Source: Candidatus Thiodiazotropha sp. (ex Myrtea sp. 'scaly one' KF741663) (lineage in GTDB: Bacteria > Pseudomonadota > Gammaproteobacteria > Chromatiales > Chromatiaceae). From it: 64,000 nucleotides of DNA. Below the pieces are notes generated by a model. The model did not search any database. It was given only the letters and a program-made list of their open reading frames with translations, and had not been told where the DNA came from. The translations under genes and the position numbers were made by a program. This document shows positions 9,621 through 18,837 of the stretch, in pieces. The stretch spans positions 682,001-746,000 of the forward strand of contig JAHXIQ010000001.1 of NCBI GenBank assembly GCA_025655555.1. Direction: 5' to 3'. The first letter of the stretch is position 1, and each line of letters opens with the position of its first letter.

Positions 9621-9626
9621 ATTATA
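9621..9626 (-). promoter_or_regulatory. Likely -10 box of argG
   Basis: The minus strand reads TATAAT here, 39 bases before the argG start codon. The expected -35 region (TGAGAC at 17 bases) matches the consensus poorly. A small inverted repeat ATTCG-CCC-CGAAT lies in the spacer and could bind a regulator. Confidence 0.45.
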
Positions 9627-9672
9627 GACCATTCGGGGCGAATGTCTCACCAGAAAAACGTACGTTCAGTTA

Positions 9673-10377
9673 TTAGGGCAGCAGAATTTTACAGCATCCC
9701 CCTCCCAAAACGCCGCCGTTGGAGAGCGTCACCCTTCCCCGCTTGCCATCATGCATGTGGAGATCGAGCACTACCTGTGTGAAATAGAGACCCAGACCGG
9801 TGTTATTGTTGAGGAAACCTGACTCCGGATGAAAGAACTCACCCTGCTTCGCCAGCATCGACTCAGGAAAGCCGCTACCGTTGTCCTCGACGGTAATAAC
9901 CAATCCCTCGTCGCTGGACTCCGCCGTCACTCTCAACCAATCCTTGGTATAGCGCAAGGCATTACTGATTGCGTTACTCATCACGCCGGTCATCAGATTC
10001 CGATCGAAATACCAGTAGAGTTCTTCGCTACATTCAACCTCATAGCCGATCCCTTTCTGCTTGGTGAGATCACCATGCTCCAACATCTCCTCCTCGAGAA
10101 AATCACGGATGGAGAGGGCATCCACATTGAGCAGATAGTTGCCCTCTTCGACTTTGAACAGGGTCAGCATTTTCACCAGGTTGTTGTTGATCCGCCTGAC
10201 TTCATATTCCATGTCTGCGCACTCCTGGCTGACACCGCAGGCCTCCAGATCGCAGTTTTCCGAAATCATGCCGATGTACTTCAGCAGAATACCGAGGGAG
10301 TTCTTGATGTCATGGGAGACCATGGCAAAGGCCGAGGTCAATCCCAACACTTCATCTTTTTGTTGATCATCCTTCAA
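9673..10377 (-). CDS. Short sensor-less histidine kinase
   Basis: A 234-residue cytoplasmic kinase. The H box is VSHDIKNSLG with His22, so there is no room for an input domain. The ATPase domain shows the N box (NAISNALRYTKDWL), G1 (EDNGSGFP) and G2 (NTGLGLYF) motifs. It follows the REC-TPR regulator gene with a 19-base gap, so the two form a pair in the order regulator, kinase. Without a sensor the kinase must be controlled by a partner or respond through its H domain. Its start, MKDDQQKDEVLG, resembles the linker that precedes H boxes in hybrid proteins, so it may work with a separate sensory protein. Confidence 0.88.
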   Translation of the reverse strand: MKDDQQKDEVLGLTSAFAMVSHDIKNSLGILLKYIGMISENCDLEACGVSQECADMEYEVRRINNNLVKMLTLFKVEEGNYLLNVDALSIRDFLEEEMLEHGDLTKQKGIGYEVECSEELYWYFDRNLMTGVMSNAISNALRYTKDWLRVTAESSDEGLVITVEDNGSGFPESMLAKQGEFFHPESGFLNNNTGLGLYFTQVVLDLHMHDGKRGRVTLSNGGVLGGGCCKILLP

Positions 10378-10396
10378 CTCAATACTCCTGATCCGG

Positions 10397-12004
10397 TCAC
10401 GCCGGCAGCTGGTTTAATACATGGAGATACTTGTCTGCAGCGGCATCCCTTCGGTCTCTTAGCAATAACTGATTCAACGAATGGCGACACCTGAAATGGT
10501 AGCCATGATCTACCCCATGCTCTTGCATGTAGTCGATCATGGCACTGATCGACATAAGGGTAAGGGTGCGGTTGGCCGGGTAGTGATCAACCGTTTCATT
10601 CAATAAGGTAATCGCCTGCGCGACTCCGCCCTGTTGCAGCAGCTGAATACACTCGCCATGAATCCGCTTCAACTCCCCCCTGCTCTCCTTGATCAAGACA
10701 TCAGCTTCGTTCTCATTACCGTGGTGCTTCATCAACTGCTGTACACGACCTGTCCATGCATCATCGTCGTGATGATTACATAAGAGAACACCCAACAGCG
10801 CTTGTGCCTCTTCGCTTCTGGAAAGCTGAAACAGATCATCTGCGGCTGCCAATAGATCATCGGCAGCGATGACGCCTTTGTGTTCACGGACCAACTGATC
10901 AATCTCATGCAGATAGGCGTCGATCACTTCGTCATTATCAATATGACGCTTTGCCCGGGCATGCCTGCTCAGCATTTGAATCTGATCGGAGGGATGTTCA
11001 TTGAAACGTTTGCGACCGTCAGCCAACAGACGCAGTAACTTCGGGTAGTGTCCGCTCTTCTGGTAAATATCAGCCAGCTGACGGTACTCTTCCGCCTTGG
11101 CAAAACAGGAATTCTCTCCCCAGCGAACAGCCGCCAGAAAAGCACGCTCCGCTGTTTCCATATCACCATTGTCTCGTGCCAGCTCACCCAATTTTCGCTG
11201 CCGGCTGACCAACTTAGGCGAAAGCTTGACCGCTTGCTGGAGTAGCGCCTGAGCCTCTACCGTCTCTCCTCGCGCTTCCAGCACCAAAGCCAGCCAGTCA
11301 TAGACTTCCAGGTAGTGCTGATTCTCTTCAATCAAACCGCGGAAACGCTGCTCAGCCTTCTCCAGATCATTTCTGAAATAATCGATCTTGCCCAGGCCAA
11401 AATTCGCCCAGGGAAAATCACGAATCTTCAACATCTGACGATAGATCGATGACGCATCGTCATAGCGCTCAAGATCAATGCAGAGTTCTGACTGCAGTTT
11501 AGTCAGATAGAGGCGTTTTTTTAGGTCGCCGTCACGTTGTTCATCACAAAGTGAAATGGCACCGACCTTGTCACCTTCTATCAGCGCTTGATCGATCGGC
11601 TTTAACTGGCGTTTACGCTTCAGTACACCGATGAGTCGATGCTGAAGCACATCGGGATTGATCGGCTTGATCATGTACTCATCGGGTTGCTGTTCCAAAG
11701 CACCGAGTACCATCGGCATGTTGCTTTCGGCGGTGATCATGAAGAAGCTGCAGGCGTGGCCCAGATAGCCGAGATGCCGCGCTTCTTCCAACACCTGCTG
11801 ACCATCCTTGCCGTCACCCAGATTGTAGTCGCAGATCACCACATCGTAGTTCCGGACAGAGAGCGCCTTCAGGCCTTGTTCACCACAGGCGCAGGTTTCG
11901 ATATCCACGGCGCCAAAACCTGTCAACATCCCCTTGAAGGAGACGCGCATCTGCTCGAAATCATCGATAATCAGGTAGCGTAGGCGGCCGAATAGATCGT
12001 CCAT
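10397..12004 (-). CDS. Response regulator with REC and TPR-type repeats
   Basis: Residues 1-125 form a receiver domain: acidic pair Asp14-Asp15, phosphoacceptor Asp59 (VVICDYNLG), Thr91 and Lys113 (MIKPIN). The remaining 400 residues are helical repeats of TPR type, for example YDDASSIYRQMLKIRDFPWA, LEKAEQRFRGLIEE, GETVEAQALLQQAVKLSP and METAERAFLAAVRWG. There is no DNA-binding, GGDEF or other enzymatic output, so output is probably protein-protein binding. The kinase gene is directly downstream. REC-TPR regulators of this shape occur near chemotaxis or surface-behaviour genes in other Gammaproteobacteria, but the target here is not identifiable. Confidence 0.9.
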   Translation of the reverse strand: MDDLFGRLRYLIIDDFEQMRVSFKGMLTGFGAVDIETCACGEQGLKALSVRNYDVVICDYNLGDGKDGQQVLEEARHLGYLGHACSFFMITAESNMPMVLGALEQQPDEYMIKPINPDVLQHRLIGVLKRKRQLKPIDQALIEGDKVGAISLCDEQRDGDLKKRLYLTKLQSELCIDLERYDDASSIYRQMLKIRDFPWANFGLGKIDYFRNDLEKAEQRFRGLIEENQHYLEVYDWLALVLEARGETVEAQALLQQAVKLSPKLVSRQRKLGELARDNGDMETAERAFLAAVRWGENSCFAKAEEYRQLADIYQKSGHYPKLLRLLADGRKRFNEHPSDQIQMLSRHARAKRHIDNDEVIDAYLHEIDQLVREHKGVIAADDLLAAADDLFQLSRSEEAQALLGVLLCNHHDDDAWTGRVQQLMKHHGNENEADVLIKESRGELKRIHGECIQLLQQGGVAQAITLLNETVDHYPANRTLTLMSISAMIDYMQEHGVDHGYHFRCRHSLNQLLLRDRRDAAADKYLHVLNQLPA

Positions 12005-12415
12005 GAACTGCTATGACTCCCTCTTTTAAGGCCGTGGATTGATTGTTACGGAATATTTGTTGTCAATATCGTGCGTTCAACCCATTAATTAATGACAAAT
12101 AACCTCGTTATTGACATGGATCAACCGGAAACGGAATCCCATGACTAATTCGACCTAAACAAGCTGACTGATGACTTTTCAAAGGTACTCCTCGGATCCA
12201 CGAGGTATTCTTCAGAAAAATCATATTGGGAAGTCTATTCAAGAAAAAGAATTTGAATCCCTACAACTTTCATACTGGTTCTATATTTTCGAACTCACAG
12301 ATTGGTAGTGAAGTGCGATTGATGTAGTTTTTTTGACATCAATCGACAAGCATTCATCAGCTTGGGCTGTCATGGATTACACGCTCGAGACCAGTGGGAC
12401 ATGTGGGACAGTATT
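12005..12415. other. Gene-free AT-rich region, 411 bases
   Basis: Divergent upstream region of the REC-TPR gene and the CAP lipoprotein gene. It is AT-rich with many stops in all frames. It holds a short hairpin (CCTCG-GATCCA-CGAGG near 12194-12209). No RNA gene or coding fragment recognised. Confidence 0.5.
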
Positions 12416-13627
12416 ATGCGTATATTCAAACAAGAGACTTGGATCGGCTTGGCACTACTACTGAGTCTCACCTTAAGCGGCTGCGGTGGCTCGGATACTG
12501 CCAGTTCAAGTACCAATAACACAGATGGCGCGCCACCAATCAATCCGCCGAGGGGCAATCAACAACCGACGGCAAATATCACTGCACCTCAGGCATTTAT
12601 TTCAGGCGAAACCGCCACATTAGACGGCAGCAGCTCGTCCGACCCGGACGGCGATACCCTGAGCTTCCTTTGGACGCAGACACAGGGAACAACCATCGCA
12701 CTCAGTGACAACACGAGCCCTTCGCTCAGTTTTGTCGCACCGACAGTGACACAACCTGCACAGTACACTTTTCAGTTGACCGTAGCGGACGGAGAACTTT
12801 CCAACACCGCCACCGTCAATTTTCAGGTCTCGCCACTGGTAGATACGACCGCACCGTCAGTTACTGCCAGATCACCGCTGCCGAACCAGACCGCAATCGC
12901 CACCTCCGCCCAGATCAGCGTAGCTTTTGATGAAGCCCTTCTCGGCAGTAGCGTGGACAGCCAGAGCCTGACCCTCACTCAGAACGGCAATCCTGTTTCA
13001 GCAATTGTCAGTTATGACAGCAATAGCCACAGCATACGTTTGACACCTAACACCCAGCTCTCCGGACAAACCACATACACGGTCACCCTTGGGGCCACTG
13101 TTCAGGACCTCTCAGGAAACTTCGCATCTTCGGAGAGTTGGAGTTTCACAACCGCGACTTCACAATACAACCTGGGTGCCACCACTCAACAAACCATCGA
13201 CCAATGCATGGGACACAGCGAAAAGTTGATGCTGACACTGGTCAATAATGCCCGTGCAGCCACACGCAGCTGCGGTAGTGCAAGCTATCCGGCCGTCGCA
13301 CCTCTGGCATGGCATTGCCTGCTTGAAAATGCTGCTCAGGGCCACTCCACCTCTATGGCGGATAACGATTATCACGATCACACCGGCATAGACGGTTCCA
13401 GTCCCGGCGACCGGATTACTGCTGCCGGATATATCTGGCGTTCCTACGGTGAAAATATTGCCGGCGGTTATCCCGATGAAGACGCTGTAATGGAGGGCTG
13501 GCTTAACAGTCCGGGACACTGCTCCAACATCATGAATTCACGCTTTACAGAATTGGGGGCGGCTTCCGCGGAGAACAGTGCATCCACATACCGCATCTAC
13601 TGGACGCAAAACTTTGCCTCCCAGTAA
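12416..13627 (+). CDS. CAP/SCP-domain lipoprotein with PKD-like and Ig-like domains
   Basis: ATG 12416 gives a lipoprotein signal ending LTLSGC, with a short Ser/Thr/Asn linker after it. Residues about 45-145 form a PKD/REJ-like domain (GSSSSDPDGDTLSFLWTQT, then LTVADGELSNTATV). Residues 150-250 form a bacterial Ig-like domain (TAPSVTARSPLPNQTAIATS, YTVTLGATVQDLSGN). The C-terminal domain is CAP/SCP (cysteine-rich secretory/PR-1 type): LVNNARAATRSCG, AAQGHSTSMA, SYGENIAGG and SPGHCSNIM keep the His/Glu/Glu/His cavity. An in-frame TTG at 12362 is less likely. The role of bacterial CAP proteins is poorly known. It is followed by a terminator. Confidence 0.9.
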   Translation: MRIFKQETWIGLALLLSLTLSGCGGSDTASSSTNNTDGAPPINPPRGNQQPTANITAPQAFISGETATLDGSSSSDPDGDTLSFLWTQTQGTTIALSDNTSPSLSFVAPTVTQPAQYTFQLTVADGELSNTATVNFQVSPLVDTTAPSVTARSPLPNQTAIATSAQISVAFDEALLGSSVDSQSLTLTQNGNPVSAIVSYDSNSHSIRLTPNTQLSGQTTYTVTLGATVQDLSGNFASSESWSFTTATSQYNLGATTQQTIDQCMGHSEKLMLTLVNNARAATRSCGSASYPAVAPLAWHCLLENAAQGHSTSMADNDYHDHTGIDGSSPGDRITAAGYIWRSYGENIAGGYPDEDAVMEGWLNSPGHCSNIMNSRFTELGAASAENSASTYRIYWTQNFASQ

Positions 13628-13650
13628 CTCACCGATTGTTTGAGTGACAT

Positions 13651-13684
13651 AAAAAAAAACCCGGGCATCACGCCCGGGCTTTTT
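13651..13684. terminator. Bidirectional terminator between the CAP lipoprotein gene and ilvC
   Basis: Nine A, arms CCCGGGC and GCCCGGG (13660-13666, 13672-13678) with a five-base loop, then five T. It can end transcription from both converging genes. Confidence 0.9.
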
Positions 13685-13751
13685 AGTTTGTGGCCCGATT
13701 GCCAAACCTCCTGTCGAAGACGGTTGGTTCAGCCGTCGGCACGCCGAGGTA

Positions 13752-14786
<1,035 letters not shown>

Positions 14787-14843
14787 TTATATCTGTTGAA
14801 TTTGCGGAAAGATTGTCTGCCTATATGCCACACCGTGAGCTGG

Positions 14844-14940
14844 GATATAACGCAATGAACGCCATGAAACGCAAAGCACGCCAAAAGCATCAAGAAATCT
14901 TTGCGTGCTTTGCACTTCTCCGCGATCTCTGCGTTATATC
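14844..14940. repeat. Nested palindromic element before ilvC
   Basis: Outer arms GATATAACGC / GCGTTATATC (14844-14853, 14931-14940) and inner arms GCAAAGCACGC / GCGTGCTTTGC (14871-14881, 14903-14913) make a 97-base imperfect hairpin. It resembles the family of non-coding palindromes with the ACGCAAAG/CTTTGCGT theme scattered in many genomes. Its position in the ilvH-ilvC gap could affect mRNA processing. Confidence 0.7.
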
Positions 14941-14996
14941 TTTCATTTCGTGACTGTGAGTTTGAACTTGGATGAGTACATTACTTTAACCCGAGA

Positions 14997-15488
14997 TCAA
15001 AGACCCAACCCTTTGGGTCCACGCCCGATACCGGAAGGACCGGTACGCACCACTTCGACGATCAGCTCTTCGTTGACCGCCTCGAGGAAGGCGTTCAGCT
15101 TACTGGCCGTGCCGGTCAGCTCCACGGTGTAGCTGGTGTCGGTGACATCGATGATCTTACCGCGAAAGATATCCACCAAGCGCTTGATCTCCTCACGCTG
15201 GGTACGCTCGGCACGCAGCTTGATCAGCATCATCTCACGCTCGAGATGACCGCCCTCGGTGAGGTCGACCAATTTAACCACATCGATCAGTTTGTTCAGC
15301 TGCTTGGTGATCTGCTCGATGATCTCGTCACTGCCCCGGGTTACCAGGGTCATACGCGAGAGTGTCGCATCCTCGGTAGGCGCCACCGTGAGGGACTCGA
15401 TATTGTAACCGCGCGCGGTAAACAGGTTGGCCACCCGGGCCAGCGCGCCGGACTCGTTCTCCATCAGAATAGATATGATATGCCTCAT
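14997..15488 (-). CDS. ilvH: Acetolactate synthase small subunit IlvH
   Basis: Regulatory subunit that binds valine and stimulates the catalytic subunit. The N-terminal ACT domain reads ISILMENESGALARVANLFT and RGYNIESLTVAPTED; the second ACT-like half follows to residue 163, the usual length. Its ATG overlaps the ilvI stop by one base (TGATG), so translation is coupled. Confidence 0.97.
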   Translation of the reverse strand: MRHIISILMENESGALARVANLFTARGYNIESLTVAPTEDATLSRMTLVTRGSDEIIEQITKQLNKLIDVVKLVDLTEGGHLEREMMLIKLRAERTQREEIKRLVDIFRGKIIDVTDTSYTVELTGTASKLNAFLEAVNEELIVEVVRTGPSGIGRGPKGLGL

Positions 15489-17206
15489 CAGACCAACTCG
15501 CTTCCAGGTGACAGATACATCTCATGATGCCCCTTGCCGGCGGCGATCATCGGGTAGACGTTCTCCTCGGGATCGACCTTGATGTCCATAAAAACCAACC
15601 GGTCCTTCAGGGAGAAGGCCTCCTTCATGGCGCCTTCCAGATCCTTCGGCTTCTCCACACGCATACCCACGTGACCGTAGGACTCGGTCAGTTTGACGAA
15701 GTCCGGCGTTACGCTCATGGTCGACTGGGAGTAACGGCTGTCGTAGAAGAACTCCTGCCACTGCCGCACCATACCCATGTAACCGTTGTTGAGCAGGATG
15801 ATCTTGATCGGCAGGTCATACTGAATACAGGTCGCCAGCTCCTGGATACACATCTGGATACTCGACTCACCGGTGACCACCGCCACCGTTGCCTTGGGAT
15901 GGGCCATCTGCACGCCAATAGCAGCCGGCAGACCGAAGCCCATGGTGCCCAGACCGCCGGAGTTGATCCACCGCCGCGGCTTCTCGAACTGGTAGAACTG
16001 GGCCGCGAACATCTGGTGCTGACCTACATCGGAGGTCACAAAGGCCTCACCCTTGGTCACCTGGTGCATCACCTCGACCGCATACTGAGGTTTGATCAGC
16101 TTGCTCTTGCGATCGAACTTCAGACAATCCATGGAGCGCCACTTCTCAATCTGCTCCCACCACTTGGCGAGGGCCTGTTTCTTCGGTTTCTTGTCGCTCT
16201 CGTTGACTACCTTCAGCATATCCCGCAGGACCTGCTTGACCGGACCGACGATGGGCACATCCACCCGCACGTTCTTGGAGATCGACGAGGGATCGATATC
16301 CACGTGAATGATCGTGGCATCGGGACAGAACTGCTTGACGTGACCGGTGACCCGATCGTCGAAGCGGGCGCCGACGGCGATCAGCACATCGGTCTCATGC
16401 ATCGCCATGTTGGCCTCGTAGGTGCCGTGCATACCCAGCATGCCGAGAAAATGCTTGCCGCTGCCCGGATAGGCGCCCAGCCCCATCAACGTCTGCGTGA
16501 TGGGAAAGTTGAGGGCCTCAACCAGGTCGGTCAGGTTCTTCGAAGCATCGTCCAGCACCACACCGCCACCGGTGTAGAAGACCGGGCGTTCCGCCTCCAT
16601 CATGATCTTGACGGCTTTCTTGATCTGACCCAGATGGCCCTTGGCCACCGGATTATAGGAGCGCATCTTGACCTTGGCCGGATAGTGGTAGGGGATCTTG
16701 ATGCCCGGATCGGTGATGTCCTTCGGAATATCGATCACCACGGGACCGGGACGGCCGGTGGTGGCGATAAAGAAGGCCTTCTTGATCGTCTCGGCCAGAT
16801 CCTCCAGTCGCTTGACCAGAAAATTGTGCTTCACGCAGGGGCGGGTGATACCGACAGTATCGACCTCCTGAAAGGCGTCGCTGCCGATCACCGGCGTCGG
16901 CACCTGGCCGGTCAGGACGACCATAGGAATAGAGTCCATATAGGCCGTGGCAATACCGGTCACCGCATTGGTCGCGCCGGGACCCGAGGTCACCAGCACC
17001 ACGCCGGGCTTGCCGGTCGCACGCGCATAACCATCCGCCGCATGGGCTGCCGCCTGCTCATGACGGACCAGGATATGCTGCACATCCTTCTGTCTGAAGA
17101 TCGCGTCGTAAATATGCAGCACGGCCCCGCCGGGATAGCCGAACACGTGCTCAACGCCCTCATCCTTCAAACACTGAACGATGATATCGCCGCCGCTGAG
17201 TTCCAC
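15488..17206 (-). CDS. ilvI: Acetolactate synthase large subunit IlvI
   Basis: Thiamine-diphosphate enzyme that makes acetolactate or acetohydroxybutyrate, the first common step of branched-chain amino acid synthesis. It shows GYPGGAVLHIYDAI, the catalytic Glu in LVRHEQAAAHAADGYARA, and the ThDP-binding motif around VVTGESSIQMCIQEL and NNGYMGM. I chose GTG 17206 because GGAGG lies eight bases before it and the family starts LSG-like at this point. A TTG at 17221 is in frame but sits beside the ribosome-binding site. First gene of ilvI-ilvH-ilvC. Confidence 0.96.
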   Translation of the reverse strand: MELSGGDIIVQCLKDEGVEHVFGYPGGAVLHIYDAIFRQKDVQHILVRHEQAAAHAADGYARATGKPGVVLVTSGPGATNAVTGIATAYMDSIPMVVLTGQVPTPVIGSDAFQEVDTVGITRPCVKHNFLVKRLEDLAETIKKAFFIATTGRPGPVVIDIPKDITDPGIKIPYHYPAKVKMRSYNPVAKGHLGQIKKAVKIMMEAERPVFYTGGGVVLDDASKNLTDLVEALNFPITQTLMGLGAYPGSGKHFLGMLGMHGTYEANMAMHETDVLIAVGARFDDRVTGHVKQFCPDATIIHVDIDPSSISKNVRVDVPIVGPVKQVLRDMLKVVNESDKKPKKQALAKWWEQIEKWRSMDCLKFDRKSKLIKPQYAVEVMHQVTKGEAFVTSDVGQHQMFAAQFYQFEKPRRWINSGGLGTMGFGLPAAIGVQMAHPKATVAVVTGESSIQMCIQELATCIQYDLPIKIILLNNGYMGMVRQWQEFFYDSRYSQSTMSVTPDFVKLTESYGHVGMRVEKPKDLEGAMKEAFSLKDRLVFMDIKVDPEENVYPMIAAGKGHHEMYLSPGSELV

Positions 17207-17224
17207 GTCTGATGCCTCCAATCA

Positions 17225-17244
17225 GGCCGGCTAAGGTACCGGCC
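17225..17244 (-). promoter_or_regulatory. Leader hairpin before ilvI
   Basis: GGCCGG and CCGGCC arms around an eight-base loop lie between the promoter and the ilvI ribosome-binding site (17214-17219). Closeness to the site could influence translation, but no leader peptide rich in Val, Leu or Ile is seen, so attenuation is not supported. Confidence 0.35.
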
Positions 17245-17277
17245 AAAAATCTAAAAAATTCTAAATAGGAACAGCGC

Positions 17278-17306
17278 AAAATACTAATATTGATCTTATT
17301 GGTCAA
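17278..17306 (-). promoter_or_regulatory. Probable sigma-70 promoter of ilvI
   Basis: Minus strand -35 TTGACC (17301-17306), 17-base spacer, -10 TATTTT (17278-17283), in an AT-rich stretch about 70 bases before the GTG start. The only good match in the ilvI upstream region. Confidence 0.55.
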
Positions 17307-18033
17307 GCGGTTATCTCGCCTTAGCCCCATATCCAGCTTCCAATCCGCGGGTATTTGTCACGCCCCCCACATCTACGGGACGACTCGAAGTCGTCAGAAT
17401 CCAATCCCCGCAACATACCCCCTGAGCCCATGGCATGACAGCAAGCTGGTTTAGACAGCCTGTCAAACCGTGAGATCTGAGATCGGGAGAAAACAACACC
17501 AGATATGAAAAGGGCGATACAAAGCCGGAAGCCAGTCAGGAATCTAGCGACTTTATTTCCATGACGCTAAAGGGGTAGACTTCAGTGATCCCTATCAAGG
17601 TAATCGAATCATGGACGGCAACGACCTGACCAGACAGACGGAATTGAGCGGACAACCAGAGTGCCCGCCTCCCCTCCTTCCTGAAAACCCCCTTGGCGCG
17701 AACCCTATCGTGACCTATCTCTCGACAATCTTTGAAGAATCTCTTATCGGAAAGATGAGTCCCTATGGCTTCTTGTGCAGTACCCAATGGTGGCCCACTG
17801 ATTAACCAGGAAAAAGATGAGCCAAAGGAATGCGGTCAACATCAATGCTGAAGTACGACAGAAAATTCTACCATGTACTAACTGGATGCCCTGGTGATTA
17901 GAGAACTTAGCGCATACCCCAACACCTGAGTTAGCCACACATCAACATATCATCACCAACAAGAGAATCGCCGCTTTTGCAGAATAGTAAATCAAGCTTA
18001 AGTTTAATTAACTTTAATACACAGGAAATTAAT
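17307..18033. other. Gene-poor region with possible coding remnants, 727 bases
   Basis: No intact gene recognised. Short open stretches occur on both strands, none with a family I know. The stretch 17801-17851 reads as the end of an open frame (INQEKDEPKECGQ) and has a diverged second copy at 18738-18791, which suggests a decayed mobile or duplicated element. The last 60 bases are AT-rich and hold the promoter region of the DUF2846 gene. Confidence 0.5.
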
Positions 18034-18522
18034 ATGCTGAAAAACACACTAGCCATTTTAACAATTGCACTTTCTTTACTCGCAACTGGCTGCGCCTCTG
18101 TTCCGATGGCACCTAAAGAAGATGATAGTGCAAGAAAACAATTTGCCTCTCCATCACAAGACATAGCAGGTTTGTATATCTTTAGAAATTCCATGTTTGG
18201 TGGCGCGCTCAAGAAGACAGTATCTCTTGATGGGAAAATCATTGGTGAAACCGCACCTAACACCTACTTTTACAAAGACATCCAACCAGGCAAGCATGTC
18301 CTCTCAACCGAGTCTGAATTCAGTGACAATATTTTGGAGCTTAACGCCAAAGGTGGAGAAAACTACTACGTGCAGCAATACATTAAAATGGGTGTTTTCG
18401 TGGGCGGAGCCAATCTTAAAATAGTTTCTGAAGATGAAGGCAAGAAAGGTGTCCTGGAATGTAAGCTGGCAGTAGAAACCAATAAGGTAGAACAGCCAAC
18501 CACCAGTGCATTAATCGAGTAA
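18034..18522 (+). CDS. DUF2846-type lipoprotein
   Basis: ATG 18034 follows CAGGAAAT and gives a lipoprotein signal ending LLATGC. The mature part (162 residues in all) shows the DUF2846 pattern: AGLYIFRNSMFGGALKKTVS, DGKIIGETAPNTYFYKDIQP, GKHVLSTESEF, then NYYVQQYIKMGVFVGG. These proteins are predicted beta-rich and surface or envelope located; their role is unknown. The gene is more AT-rich than neighbours and is flanked by two copies of a degenerate element, which fits acquisition by transfer. Confidence 0.85.
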   Translation: MLKNTLAILTIALSLLATGCASVPMAPKEDDSARKQFASPSQDIAGLYIFRNSMFGGALKKTVSLDGKIIGETAPNTYFYKDIQPGKHVLSTESEFSDNILELNAKGGENYYVQQYIKMGVFVGGANLKIVSEDEGKKGVLECKLAVETNKVEQPTTSALIE

Positions 18523-18542
18523 GACGAAAGATCAGAACAATC

Positions 18543-18577
18543 GGGGACAGGCACTAGAGGAAATTGTTTTCTGTCCC
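18543..18577. repeat. GGGGACAG / CTGTCCC inverted repeat
   Basis: Arms GGGGACAG (18543-18550) and CTGTCCC (18571-18577) just after the DUF2846 gene. Related pieces occur at 18669-18680 (CGGTAACAATTG) with 18693-18707 (ATAGGGGGTCAGTGT), and at 20521-20540 (ATAGGGGACG then GTGACAATTG). They look like fragments of one REP-like element family. Confidence 0.5.
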
Positions 18578-18837
18578 AGATTACTACAGAACAATTTGCC
18601 ACACACAAACCGAGCCATGGGGATATATTTACAAGTAACAAAGCCTTCTGCCTAAAGTAAACAGCGGTCGGTAACAATTGAATATTTGCACTATAGGGGG
18701 TCAGTGTAAAAATTCATCCAGCATATTCCTTCAATTCATTAAACGGGATAAAGACGAGCCGAATGAATGCCATCAAAAAAGGCTTCAATGATTAATCCCT
18801 TATTGTGGCTTCACATTGTGAACGGAAGGAATTCTTG

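Noticed and set aside
9583-9672. ArgR box before argG
   Set aside because: The inverted repeat seen (ATTCG-CCC-CGAAT) is not the ArgR TGAAT-N-ATTCA pattern.
15524-17212. 562-codon open frame on the plus strand
   Set aside because: It is antisense to ilvI and His/Gly/Asp-rich, as expected of a shadow of a high-GC coding region; no family motif.
17244-17300. Branched-chain leader peptide and attenuator before ilvI
   Set aside because: No short frame rich in Val, Ile or Leu followed by alternative stems.
17311-17787. Two short minus-strand frames in the gap after ilvI
   Set aside because: No ribosome-binding site, no family, and composition not convincing; treated as non-coding or remnant.
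18034-18522. Toxin or effector role for the AT-rich lipoprotein
   Set aside because: It fits the DUF2846 envelope lipoprotein pattern and has no immunity-type neighbour.
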